NCBI RefSeq assembly: GCF_021012795.1
Contig: NZ_VFYU01000020.1
Coordinates: 30,069 to 94,068 of the forward strand
DNA: 64,000 nt
DNA from: Psychrobacter sp. I-STPA10
Lineage (GTDB): Bacteria > Pseudomonadota > Gammaproteobacteria > Pseudomonadales > Moraxellaceae
Direction: 5' to 3'
In this document: positions 41,153 through 50,014 of the stretch, in pieces
How the letters are laid out: each line of letters opens with the position of its first letter
How positions within the stretch are numbered: the stretch's first letter is position 1
Translations under genes and position numbers: made by a program
Notes under the pieces: model-generated
Databases searched by the model: none
The model's input: the letters and a program-made list of their open reading frames with translations, nothing else
What the model was told of the DNA's origin: nothing

Positions 41153-42448
41153 TTAAATATCAAACGCTAAAGCACGGTCACCATCGCTGTCTTTGATACG
41201 TGTTGGTAAGCCAATTTTGTTCAATAAATTAATAAATGGCTTGGGGTCAAGCTCTTCGACGTTTGCCATGTGCCCAACGTCCCACTCACCTGTGGCAATC
41301 AGCATCGCAGCCGCTACAGGCGGCACGCCAGCCGTGTAGGATATGCCTTGACTACCCACTTCTTCATACGCATCTTTATGGTCAGAGATATTATAGATAA
41401 ATACTTCACTGTCTTTGCCATCTATTTTGCCTTGCACTTTATCACCAATACAAGTTTTGCCTGTGTAGTTCGGGGCAAGTGAGCTTGGGTCAGGCAGCAC
41501 CGCTTTGACGACTTTTAATGGCACAACCTCTTGCCCTTCAGCAGTAGTCACAGGCTGCTCTGAGAGTAGCCCAAGATTTTGCAACACACTAAACACATTC
41601 ATATAATGCTCACCAAATCCCATCCAAAAGCGGATATTGGGTACATCTAGATTAGCAGAGAGTGAATGTACTTCATCATGCCCACTTAGGTAGCTGTGCT
41701 GGCTACCAACAACAGGCAAATCATCGGTACGTTTTACTTCAAACATTTTGTTTGCTTGCCACTGGCTGTCTTGCCATGAATACACTTGCCCAGTAAATTC
41801 ACGGAAGTTGATTTCAGGGTCAAAGTTGGTGGCAAAGTATTTGCCGTGATTACCTGCATTAATATCAATGATATCAATGTCAGTGACGCTGTCTTTGTCC
41901 ATCATATCATAGCCAATTTTGGCATAGGCATTGACCACACCGGGGTCAAATCCTACCCCTAAAATGGCAGTGACGTTATTATCAGCACAGCGTTGTTTAC
42001 GCTTCCATTCGTAGTTTGCATACCAAGGTGGATTTTCGCAAATTTTAAGCGGATTTTCATGAATGGCAGTATCAATATACGCCACACCAGTTTCAATACA
42101 CGCTTCTAAAACAGTCATATTGATAAAAGCAGTACCAACATTAATGACGATTTGTACCCCTGTGTCACGGATAAGCTTGGCAACGGCATCGCTATCCATG
42201 GCATCGACAGCATAAGTATGTAAGATACCTGCCTGTTTAAAACTGCCCTTTTCAACCACACTGGCAGCAATGGCATCACATTTTTCTTTGGTACGTGACG
42301 CAATATGAATCTCACCGAGTATGTCATTGTTCATGGCACATTTATGCGCCACCACTTGTGCCACACCGCCTGCACCAATAATGAGTACGTCTCGTTTTGT
42401 GCCTGTGCTAGTCACGGCTGTTGTTGTATCTGCTGAATCTGTATTCAA
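41153..42448 (-). CDS. Carboxynorspermidine dehydrogenase (saccharopine dehydrogenase family)
   Basis: A 431-residue NAD(P)H-dependent enzyme. The Rossmann motif is DVLIIGAGGVAQVVAHKCA, with IHIASRTKEKCDAIA after it. GVGFDPGVVNAYAKIGYD and HGKYFATNFDPEINFREF are typical of the carboxynorspermidine synthase group. It condenses aspartate semialdehyde with a diamine to form carboxy(nor)spermidine. The start is a TTG at 42448: AAAGGAGGA lies exactly 9 bases upstream, and the 39 codons before it have no family similarity. nspC, encoding the next enzyme, lies 175 bp upstream on the same strand. Confidence 0.88.
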   Translation of the reverse strand: MNTDSADTTTAVTSTGTKRDVLIIGAGGVAQVVAHKCAMNNDILGEIHIASRTKEKCDAIAASVVEKGSFKQAGILHTYAVDAMDSDAVAKLIRDTGVQIVINVGTAFINMTVLEACIETGVAYIDTAIHENPLKICENPPWYANYEWKRKQRCADNNVTAILGVGFDPGVVNAYAKIGYDMMDKDSVTDIDIIDINAGNHGKYFATNFDPEINFREFTGQVYSWQDSQWQANKMFEVKRTDDLPVVGSQHSYLSGHDEVHSLSANLDVPNIRFWMGFGEHYMNVFSVLQNLGLLSEQPVTTAEGQEVVPLKVVKAVLPDPSSLAPNYTGKTCIGDKVQGKIDGKDSEVFIYNISDHKDAYEEVGSQGISYTAGVPPVAAAMLIATGEWDVGHMANVEELDPKPFINLLNKIGLPTRIKDSDGDRALAFDI

Positions 42449-42457
42449 AATACCAAT

Positions 42458-42466
42458 CCTCCTTTG
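42458..42466 (-). promoter_or_regulatory. Strong ribosome-binding site deciding a TTG start
   Basis: AAAGGAGGA (read leftward) is one of the best Shine-Dalgarno sequences in the window. It is spaced 9 bases from the TTG at 42448. The pairing of a strong site with a weak start codon fixes the N-terminus of the dehydrogenase. Confidence 0.7.
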
Positions 42467-42622
42467 CGTGCCAAATTTACAAGAAATTAACAAGCGATCA
42501 TGCCTGTGGCACTGGTGAATGATGTGCGTGAATAAAAAAGGAAGACCAAAGGAAAACCCACGCACCCCTATAGTCTGTATATCTAACTTTATAATGAGGT
42601 TTATAGATGACGATTACAAGGC

Positions 42623-43813
42623 TTAAGAAAGACTTGCTTTAAAGTCTGCATAATCAAAGCTTTTTTGTACTCTACGATGCCCCTGCTTATCACAAATAAC
42701 AATTGCTGGCATGGCAACACCATTAAACCAGTTTTTCTTCACCATGGTATAACCTGCGGCATTACCAAATGCTACTGTATCACCGATTTGTAGCTGAGTG
42801 GTGAGTTGATATTCGCCAAAAATATCCCCTGCAAGGCAAGATTTACCATAAATAATGGTACTGTCATCACTTTGCTGCTGGGTCAACGCACAAGCATTGC
42901 CATTGATGCTAACCACAGGTGCTGTCTCACGATAAATCAGCAAATCAAGCATGTGCGCTTCAATGGACGCATCGACAACCGCCAGTGGCTTACCATTATG
43001 CAGCGTATCCAATACGGTGGTTACCAATTTGGCTGCATCATGAATACACGCCTCCCCCGGCTCAAGATAAACCTGTACGCCATAAGTTTCACTAAACTGC
43101 TTGAGACGATTGGCGAGTTTTTGTAGTGGATAGTCAGCGGCAATAAAATGAATACCACCACCCAAACTCACCCACTCAAGCTGAATGAAAATATCGCCAA
43201 ATTTGGCTTCAATGTCATCAAGACTGGCACTAAACGCCTCAAAGCTATCATTTTCACAGTTATTATGAATCATCACCCCACTGATGTCAGCGACTACTTG
43301 CTCAATTTTAGCTAAATCATGCTCACCTAGACGGCTAAAAGGACGCGCAGGGTCAGCAATGATAAATGAAGAGTTACTGGTTTGCGGATTGAGGCGCAAT
43401 CCCACTGGCACACCTGCTTGTTTTGCTTTGTCTTTAAAGGCGGCTAACTGATTAAATGAATTAAAAATAATCTTATCAGCATAATGCAATACTGCGTCAA
43501 TTTCATTGGCACTATAAGCGACGCTATAAGCATGCGTCTCTTTATCACCTTGCTTATCAAAGGTTTCTTTACCCAAACGCACCTCATTGAGTGATGAGGA
43601 AGTTGTACCATGTAAATATGGACGCATGGCATCAAACACGCCCCATGTGGCAAAACATTTTAACGCAAGCAAAGCCTTTGCCCCTGACAGCTCACACAAT
43701 TGCTGTACAACCTGCAAATTACGCTCTAAATCTGCTAAGTCAATCTCATAATAAGGGGTGGTGATGCAGCTATGATTGGCAGGAGTAGATTGGCTGTGGC
43801 TCATTTGGCTCAT
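42623..43813 (-). CDS. nspC: Carboxynorspermidine decarboxylase
   Basis: A 396-residue PLP enzyme of the alanine racemase fold type III. The PLP lysine is in ALLALKCFATWGVF. SLGGGIHF, YLEPGEACIHDA and the catalytic-Cys segment KSCLAGDIFGEY follow. It removes CO2 from carboxynorspermidine or carboxyspermidine to give (nor)spermidine. Together with the downstream dehydrogenase it forms the alternative polyamine route. The diaminobutyrate enzymes that would supply diaminopropane are not in this window. Two in-frame ATGs at the start (MSQMSHSQ) leave a 3-residue ambiguity. A MITE-like element lies 35 bp upstream. Confidence 0.93.
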   Translation of the reverse strand: MSQMSHSQSTPANHSCITTPYYEIDLADLERNLQVVQQLCELSGAKALLALKCFATWGVFDAMRPYLHGTTSSSLNEVRLGKETFDKQGDKETHAYSVAYSANEIDAVLHYADKIIFNSFNQLAAFKDKAKQAGVPVGLRLNPQTSNSSFIIADPARPFSRLGEHDLAKIEQVVADISGVMIHNNCENDSFEAFSASLDDIEAKFGDIFIQLEWVSLGGGIHFIAADYPLQKLANRLKQFSETYGVQVYLEPGEACIHDAAKLVTTVLDTLHNGKPLAVVDASIEAHMLDLLIYRETAPVVSINGNACALTQQQSDDSTIIYGKSCLAGDIFGEYQLTTQLQIGDTVAFGNAAGYTMVKKNWFNGVAMPAIVICDKQGHRRVQKSFDYADFKASLS

Positions 43814-43847
43814 AGTATAGTGGCTCTTATAAAATATTAATTACAAA

Positions 43848-43987
43848 CCTCACCCTCAACTTCGACCCGCTCCTAGCCTATCCCTTAAAAAAGAGGGAGG
43901 AACTGGCTTTTAAGTCCTCCCCTTACTTCAAGAGGAGGGTATGGGAGGGGTCATATATCAATTTAGTAAAATAAGTTGAGAGTGAGG
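43848..43987. mobile_element. 140-bp MITE-like element, copy 3, perfect target duplication
   Basis: The left end CCTCACCCTCAACTT and right end AAGTTGAGAGTGAGG match copies 1 and 2, and the length is again exactly 140 bp. The flanks are an exact 10-bp duplication, TAATTACAAA, at 43838-43847 and 43988-43997. This is the clearest evidence that the element moved by transposition. Internal base changes break some palindrome pairs seen in the other copies. Confidence 0.88.
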
Positions 43988-44218
43988 TAATTACAAACGC
44001 TCGCATATAAGCTAGGTGTTGTTTACACTCAGCATCAGTGAACTATTATATAAAAATCCATCACCTTTTGACAGTTTACACACGCCTGATTACAAAACCG
44101 ACAAATTATAAAGAGAATATTCACAGATGCAACCTTGAATTTATGCTGAGCATTTTGTATCTTGTAAATACAATATTGTGAAGGTTAAATTTAATAGTAT
44201 AATTCAAAAAAATTAGCT

Positions 44219-44324
44219 GGTGTTTCAAAAAGTAGGCTGTGGCTATTTTAATAAATTACCATAGTTTCAGCCCTCCCCCTAATCCCCTCCCAATAGGAGG
44301 GGGTAGCATACTTTTTAGAACACC
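44219..44324. mobile_element. 106-bp element with 20-bp terminal inverted repeats
   Basis: GGTGTTTCAAAAAGTAGGCT at the left and the inverse complement of GGTGTTCTAAAAAGTATGCT at the right agree at 17 of 20 positions. The centre carries a GC-rich palindrome (CCCCTCC...GGAGGGG). No target duplication is obvious. A lone left end lies at 2092-2117. It is non-coding and ends about 80 bp before terD. Confidence 0.6.
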
Positions 44325-44403
44325 ACCTTTATTATTTATTATTTAATTAAATATTTAGAACCAACCCTTTAAAACCAAACATATCAATAAAAGGACATTA
44401 AAC

Positions 44404-44979
44404 ATGGCATTATCTCTTAGTAAAGGTGGCAATTTATCTTTAAGCAAAACTGACCCTAGCCTAAACAAGCTACTCATTGGGCTTGGTTGGGACGAGCGCG
44501 CCACCTCAGGTGCTGAATTTGACTTAGATGCCAGCGTATTTTTACTTAGCAGTGCGGGTAAAGTACGTGGCGACCATGACTTTATTTTTTATAATCAACT
44601 AAAATCTGATAATGGTGCGATTGAGCATACTGGTGACAACCGTACTGGTGAAGGCGATGGTGATGATGAAGTGGTCAAAGTCAATCTATCCCAAGTCCCT
44701 GCCGATGTAGACAAAATTGTGGTCACCGTCACCATTCACGACGCACAGGTACGCAATCAAAACTTCGGTCAAGTTGCCAATGCGTTTATTCGTGTGGTCA
44801 ATGAAGAGACAGGCACGGAGGTAGTACGTTTTGATTTGGCAGAAGACTACTCTATCGAGACAGCGATGGTATTTGGTGAAGTCTACCGCCATAATGGTGA
44901 ATGGAAATTCCGTGCGGTGGGACAAGGCTACTCAGGTGGACTACAAGCCATGTGTCATCAATATGGTGTCAATATTTAA
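44404..44979 (+). CDS. terD: Tellurium resistance / stress protein TerD
   Basis: A 191-residue single TerD domain. Ca2+-binding acids are visible in [18 protein letters not shown] and [13 protein letters not shown]. The C-terminal [24 protein letters not shown] is the domain signature. [16 protein letters not shown] and the ending CHQYGVNI resemble TerD rather than TerE. TerD proteins are cytoplasmic Ca2+-binding proteins that act at the membrane with TerC in metal and phage stress. GGACATTAAAC supplies the ribosome-binding site, and a strong terminator ends the transcript before the DUF475 gene. Confidence 0.95.
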   Translation: MALSLSKGGNLSLSKTDPSLNKLLIGLGWDERATSGAEFDLDASVFLLSSAGKVRGDHDFIFYNQLKSDNGAIEHTGDNRTGEGDGDDEVVKVNLSQVPADVDKIVVTVTIHDAQVRNQNFGQVANAFIRVVNEETGTEVVRFDLAEDYSIETAMVFGEVYRHNGEWKFRAVGQGYSGGLQAMCHQYGVNI

Positions 44980-45097
44980 AACATTTAAGTGGTTTTAAGT
45001 ATTTGAATTGCTAAAAATCGGTATTCATAAGCTATTTGGTTAACATATATGCTTACGATAAAAGTGAGACTATTCACTGAAACGGTATACACCCTGC

Positions 45098-45127
45098 AAA
45101 AAAGTGGTTATGATTAACCACTTTTTT
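45098..45127 (+). terminator. Terminator of terD
   Basis: AAAAAAGTGGTTA and TAACCACTTTTTT form a 13-bp stem around a small loop. A T run follows. Confidence 0.88.
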
Positions 45128-45207
45128 GTGCGTTTTGGCACAATATAATTTGTGCATAATTGGCGTACTTAGTTGTATCTAACTAGCAACACTCGACAGG
45201 ATATGTC

Positions 45208-46284
45208 ATGAGACATTTTTATTTTGATATTGTTTTTACCATCATTGCTTTGGCAATTGCCGCTTGGTGGGGATTCTCGCATGGGGGCATGAGTGGACTT
45301 ATCTCTGCCCTATCCATCACCGCCATTTTGGCAGTGATGGAAATTTCACTATCTTTTGATAATGCCGTGGTCAATGCCTCAGTACTCAAGCACTGGGACA
45401 AATTTTGGAAGATGATATTTTTGACCGTCGGTATCTTAATTGCCGTGTTTGGTATGCGCTTGCTTTTCCCGATTGTCATTGTTGCAGTTACCGCAAACAT
45501 GGGCATGATGGATGTGGTAAATCTGGCATTATATAACCCAGATGAGTATTCACTCAAACTATTGGCACACCATGCCGAGATTTCTGCCTTTGGTGGTATG
45601 TTCTTGTTATTGGTATTCTTAAACTTTTTATTTGGTGATAACGAAGTACACTGGTTTGAATGGCTCGAAAGCCGTTTAGCAAAGTTTGGTCAAGTTGACG
45701 CCATGAGTGTATTTGTTGCCTTGGTCGTATTGGTGATTTCACTATCTTGGGTAGATGACAGCCAAGATGCGGCGGTATTGATGGCAGGTGTTTGGGGGAT
45801 TTTGGTCTACTTAGGCGTACAAGTAGTTTCGGGTATGTTAGAGGGTGACATTGAAGAGGCAGAAGAAGACCTTGAAGAAGGTAAGCCTTTGACCAATGAT
45901 GTGGCAGATGTGGGCAGTGCAGTGATGAAAGGCGGTATTGTTGGCTTTTTATACCTTGAAGTCTTAGATGCATCGTTCAGTTTTGATGGGGTCATTGGTG
46001 CATTTGCCATCACTAACGATGTGATTGTAATTATGCTTGGACTTGCCATTGGTGCGATGTTTGTACGTTCTATGACCATATTTTTGGTGGATAAGGGCAC
46101 ACTCGATGAATTTGTCTATCTAGAGCATGGTGCTCACTATGCCATCGGAGCATTGGCATTTATCATGCTGCTATCAATGAAGTTTCATATCCCTGAGTTG
46201 GTGACAGGTTTGATTGGTATTGCCTTTATTGTTTGGGCAGTGTTAGCGTCTATTAAACAGCGTAAGCTTGAAGAAGCTGGCTAA
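45208..46284 (+). CDS. TerC-superfamily integral membrane protein (DUF475)
   Basis: A 358-residue protein with about nine hydrophobic spans. Two internally related motifs, EISLSFDNAVVNAS and DASFSFDGVIGAFAIT, place acidic residues inside membranes, as in the TerC/LysE-like superfamily. An acidic loop (EGDIEEAEEDLEEG, about 214-227) lies between them. DUF475 members are candidate metal-ion exporters and partners of TerD-domain proteins. It is separated from terD by a terminator, so it has its own promoter, but its position supports a Ter role. It is not the classical TerC subfamily. Confidence 0.9.
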   Translation: MRHFYFDIVFTIIALAIAAWWGFSHGGMSGLISALSITAILAVMEISLSFDNAVVNASVLKHWDKFWKMIFLTVGILIAVFGMRLLFPIVIVAVTANMGMMDVVNLALYNPDEYSLKLLAHHAEISAFGGMFLLLVFLNFLFGDNEVHWFEWLESRLAKFGQVDAMSVFVALVVLVISLSWVDDSQDAAVLMAGVWGILVYLGVQVVSGMLEGDIEEAEEDLEEGKPLTNDVADVGSAVMKGGIVGFLYLEVLDASFSFDGVIGAFAITNDVIVIMLGLAIGAMFVRSMTIFLVDKGTLDEFVYLEHGAHYAIGALAFIMLLSMKFHIPELVTGLIGIAFIVWAVLASIKQRKLEEAG

Positions 46285-46322
46285 GTTCGCTTGATTATTG
46301 ATTATTTAGTCAAATAACATAT

Positions 46323-46357
46323 AAAAAAAGGATGAGCAATAAGACTCATCCTTTTTT
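46323..46357. terminator. Bidirectional terminator between DUF475 and HlyD genes
   Basis: AAAAAAAGGATGAG and CTCATCCTTTTTT form a 13-bp stem with an 8-base loop. It separates two converging genes. Confidence 0.88.
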
Positions 46358-46402
46358 ATTGCTTAGCTTGCTTGTTCTTTTACTTGACTGGACTTGTATC
46401 AA

Positions 46403-47572
46403 TTAACGCTCACCCAAGCCTTCTGATAGGGTTTTGGTAATTGGCTTAGTTAAGTAAGACAATACAGTACGTTCCATGGCTTTGATATCAACCGATGCGG
46501 TCATACCCGGCTTGATAACAATTTCATTTGCTCGGCTTTGAAACTCTGCTCCTGTAATGATAATCTGCACCCGATAATATGGCTGCTCACCCTTGGGTGT
46601 TTTTTCTATTAAGGTATCAGGGCTGATATAGCTTACTGTACCTGTCATTGCACCAAAAATAGAGTAATCATAGGCATCAAGTTTTACTGTCGCATCCTGT
46701 CCTTCTTTGACATAAGCAATGTCAGCAGGACTGATTTTTGCTTCAACAATTAACTCACTGCTGGTAGGCAAAATCTCCATAATCACCTCACCAGGCTTCA
46801 CCACGCCGCCTATCGTTGTGACATTAATATTATTTACTTTACCATCTGTAGGTGACATTAAGCGTTTTTCTTCTAGCACTTGTGAGCGATCACGTAGCTG
46901 CTCAAGCTCCACATCCAAGTCCTCTTGTGCCTTGGTCATCTCAGCTTGTGCTTCTTCAAAATATTTATTACGTTTATTATTAATTTGTGCTTCGATTTCT
47001 GCCACTTGTCGGCGCAGCTTGATGACATCAGCCTGACTGACATCACCATACTCTAACAACGGCTCATTCATACTCAGCTCTTTTTTTGCCAATACCAGCA
47101 TTTTTTCTAATGAAGTCACATCTTCATTAATTGCTTGACGGCGACGATTGTATAAAGCAGTTTGGTTTTGCACATATTCAGAATACTTTTGCACATCATC
47201 TGGAAATTCCAAAGGTGTTTCAAATACCTCTGCGTTAAGGCGAGCCAACTGGGCTTTGAGCGCAGCAATTTTTGAGGCAGAGTTGTCTACCGCAGCTTTT
47301 GCCCGCTCTTCTTCTAGTACTACCAACAGCTCCCCTGTCTTCACCTCTTCACCTTCACTGACAGCAATTTCAGTTAATACACCACCATCAGATGCCTGAA
47401 TCTGCTGAGTTCTGGCACTGGCTATCACCGTTGCTTTTGCACGAGTAACTTGATCAATTTTGGCAACCGATGCCCAAGCAAGTAATATGATAATACCGAT
47501 TAAAGCGACCCAGACACTCAATCTAGCACGACCAATTTTTGGCTTTGTGGGGGTGTATTGGTAATCCGACAT
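46403..47572 (-). CDS. Type I secretion membrane-fusion protein (HlyD/LapC family)
   Basis: A 389-residue adaptor. There is one N-terminal membrane span (LSVWVALIGIIILLAWASVA), a lipoyl half-domain (ATVIASARTQQIQASDGGVLTEIAVSEGEEV) and a long charged coiled coil (about 95-235). The second half-domain SPTDGKVNNINVTTIGGVVKPGE and the beta-barrel end IVIKPGMTASVDIKAMERTVLSYLTKPI complete it. It bridges the ABC exporter and the TolC-type channel. It is the third gene of a leftward operon, 72 bp after the exporter. The pattern is that of LapC-type adaptors for RTX adhesins. Confidence 0.93.
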   Translation of the reverse strand: MSDYQYTPTKPKIGRARLSVWVALIGIIILLAWASVAKIDQVTRAKATVIASARTQQIQASDGGVLTEIAVSEGEEVKTGELLVVLEEERAKAAVDNSASKIAALKAQLARLNAEVFETPLEFPDDVQKYSEYVQNQTALYNRRRQAINEDVTSLEKMLVLAKKELSMNEPLLEYGDVSQADVIKLRRQVAEIEAQINNKRNKYFEEAQAEMTKAQEDLDVELEQLRDRSQVLEEKRLMSPTDGKVNNINVTTIGGVVKPGEVIMEILPTSSELIVEAKISPADIAYVKEGQDATVKLDAYDYSIFGAMTGTVSYISPDTLIEKTPKGEQPYYRVQIIITGAEFQSRANEIVIKPGMTASVDIKAMERTVLSYLTKPITKTLSEGLGER

Positions 47573-47644
47573 ATCTATTTATTATCCTATTACTTAGTAG
47601 CTAGTATGAATGTCTAATCTCAGTTTTTAACTCAAAAAAACAAA

Positions 47645-49906
47645 CTACTCACTTTGCGCAACTTTTACAGTCACATTGGAGTTAGCAGCAACCTGTTGTT
47701 TATGACGCTCGTTTTTTATCAGTTCATTTAACACAGCTTGTTTTGGCCCATCCATCACAATGCGCTGATTGTCCATAATGATAATGCGATCAACCAAATC
47801 TAACAGGGCTGTCTTATGAGTTGCCACAATAAATGTCTGCCCTTGCTGTAGTTCATTGCGCAACACTTGCAAACACCGCTGCTCTTGACGGTTGTCCATA
47901 GATGCTGTGGGCTCATCAAGCAAAAACACACTGGGTTTGGTGAGTAGCAGTCGGGTAAATGCGACCAATTGCTTTTGCCCTCCTGACAGACCTCGTCCAC
48001 CTTCACTAATTGGTAAATCCAAGCCACTAGAGTGATTAGATACCAGATTAATCAGTCCTGTTTTTTGTAATACTTCGTGTAAAACGTCATCACTTGGGGC
48101 TGCCATACCAATCAATAAATTCTCACGCAATGTGCCTTGAAACAGACGATGGTCTTGCTGTAAATAGCCCACACACTCACTCAAAGACTCACGGCTAATT
48201 TGCTGTATATCTAATCCATCTAGCAAAATATGTCCTTGCGTTGGCGCATATAATCCTGCCAGTAACTTTAATAAGGTTGATTTTCCTGATCCAATCGGAC
48301 CTAGTAAAGCAATGCGCTCGCCCGGTCTGATATGCAAACTTTGCACACTCACCGCCGATCTGTCATTACCCATATAATTAAACTTTAAACCATCACATTG
48401 ATAAGCCCCTCGAATAACTGTTGGTGATAAAGGATAGCTGACCCCATGATTGTCTTGCTCTAAAGTAAATAAAGACTCAATATTTCGCTTTGCTGCCTTA
48501 GCATGGGCATACTGCACCAATAAATTGGGAATTGCCATCACAGGCGCAAGCACACGCCCGCCTAAAATAGAACAAGCAATCAATCCACCCATGGTCATAT
48601 CACCACGCATCACCACAAATGAGCCAACAATGACAATACCCACATAGCTGATTTGCTGTAACATCTGGGTAAAATAGCTCAAATTATCGTTGGCATGCTT
48701 CATGTCTAAGTCATTTTTAACTGTCACATTCATCACATCCAGCCAACGTGATAAAAACTTCCAACTACCCGCCCCTGCCTTGATGGTCTCTACCCCTTCT
48801 ACGGTCTCTACCAAAAGCCCCGTTTTATAATACGAAGCAGATGCCCCTTCTGCTGCAATGGCATCAATACGTTTGCGGGCATACAATCCCATAGAGACAG
48901 CAATAATCGCAGCAATCACTGGCACAACAGCAACCAAAGGTGAGCCAATAAACGCAATCAGTGCCACAAAGATAAACGTCATGGGCAAATCAACCAACCC
49001 AAACAACGTACTGGCAGTAAAAAAGCTACGTACCTGCTCATAACCCCTAAGCTGTGCTGCCATCGAACCTACTGAGCCAGGCATTTGATCAATACGTACC
49101 TTGAGCAAACGTTGAAATACTTCTCGAGACAGATGTTGATCCAACCCCACCACCACTTTATCCATGATGCGTGAGCGTGAAAACTTCATAAAGGCTTCAA
49201 AAAGAATGATCAGCCCTACCCCACTTGCCAAAATAATCAATGTATATTGGCTACGGGTCGGTATGACACGATCATAAACTTGCATTGAAAATAGGGATAC
49301 TGCCAATGCCAACAAATTGATCAAAAATGAAGCAATCACCGCTTCAATTACTACCCCTTTATAGTTTGCCAAATTATTTTTTAACAAATCAGCAAATGAC
49401 GCTTTACGCTTTTTGATGTGATCATCTTTTAAGCGCAACCGTAAGATTAAGCTAAGATCATTAAAATGAACCGTAGTACTGGTATGTGCTTGCGTAAAAC
49501 GCCATTTATTTTGTGCCGTTAAAGCATCAATCACACCCCATCCTTTTGTCGTATGATAGGCAAGCAGCGGTAAAAAAGCAGCATCTGGTTGCTCTAATAT
49601 CTCAGGTAAATCGTCAATACCAAGACCTTGCAACACTGCCACAATACCCGCTAATGTATGAATATCTTGCTGTGGATTATTTTGTGACTGCTGTGTATGT
49701 CGTGCGACCACATCAGCTAGGCGTACATTATCAATCGGATAACCTTGCTGATTGAGCAAATGGCGTAACGCGTCGACCAAAGTTTGTTGTGAAGATACAG
49801 GGACATCAGGCATAGTCTGCTTATTTATACTACTATCTAGCGCACCTTCATCATTTGTATCTACAGGTAAATTTGTCGGTTTTAAATGTTCATTCATACC
49901 AGTCAT
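47645..49906 (-). CDS. Type I secretion ABC exporter (LapB/RtxB type)
   Basis: A 753-residue fused permease/ATPase. An N-terminal C39-like domain (about 38-170) lacks the peptidase QC motif, so it is the non-cleaving CLD type that recognises RTX substrates. Six spans follow (about 190-470). The nucleotide-binding domain has Walker A LGPIGSGKST, signature RGLSGGQKQL, Walker B VFLLDEPT and the H-loop VATHKT. It moves unfolded proteins straight to the outside with HlyD and TolC. No RTX adhesin or LapG-type protease gene is in the window. Confidence 0.94.
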   Translation of the reverse strand: MTGMNEHLKPTNLPVDTNDEGALDSSINKQTMPDVPVSSQQTLVDALRHLLNQQGYPIDNVRLADVVARHTQQSQNNPQQDIHTLAGIVAVLQGLGIDDLPEILEQPDAAFLPLLAYHTTKGWGVIDALTAQNKWRFTQAHTSTTVHFNDLSLILRLRLKDDHIKKRKASFADLLKNNLANYKGVVIEAVIASFLINLLALAVSLFSMQVYDRVIPTRSQYTLIILASGVGLIILFEAFMKFSRSRIMDKVVVGLDQHLSREVFQRLLKVRIDQMPGSVGSMAAQLRGYEQVRSFFTASTLFGLVDLPMTFIFVALIAFIGSPLVAVVPVIAAIIAVSMGLYARKRIDAIAAEGASASYYKTGLLVETVEGVETIKAGAGSWKFLSRWLDVMNVTVKNDLDMKHANDNLSYFTQMLQQISYVGIVIVGSFVVMRGDMTMGGLIACSILGGRVLAPVMAIPNLLVQYAHAKAAKRNIESLFTLEQDNHGVSYPLSPTVIRGAYQCDGLKFNYMGNDRSAVSVQSLHIRPGERIALLGPIGSGKSTLLKLLAGLYAPTQGHILLDGLDIQQISRESLSECVGYLQQDHRLFQGTLRENLLIGMAAPSDDVLHEVLQKTGLINLVSNHSSGLDLPISEGGRGLSGGQKQLVAFTRLLLTKPSVFLLDEPTASMDNRQEQRCLQVLRNELQQGQTFIVATHKTALLDLVDRIIIMDNQRIVMDGPKQAVLNELIKNERHKQQVAANSNVTVKVAQSE

Positions 49907-50014
49907 TTAATATCCATCAATTACATATAAAGTTTTATTGTTTGTCATATTTTTATTGTTTACTATTTTAAGTATCTACAATGCAATGCTGCTAATGTGG
50001 CGGCGGTTAGCAGA

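Larger units (their letters stand above)
43814..44403. other. Gene-free interval nspC to terD with two inverted-repeat elements
   Basis: About 590 bases containing the MITE-like copy at 43848-43987 and a second, unrelated inverted-repeat element at 44219-44324. The DNA between and after them is AT-rich. AAAGGACATTAAAC provides the ribosome-binding site of terD. No gene is present. Confidence 0.6.
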
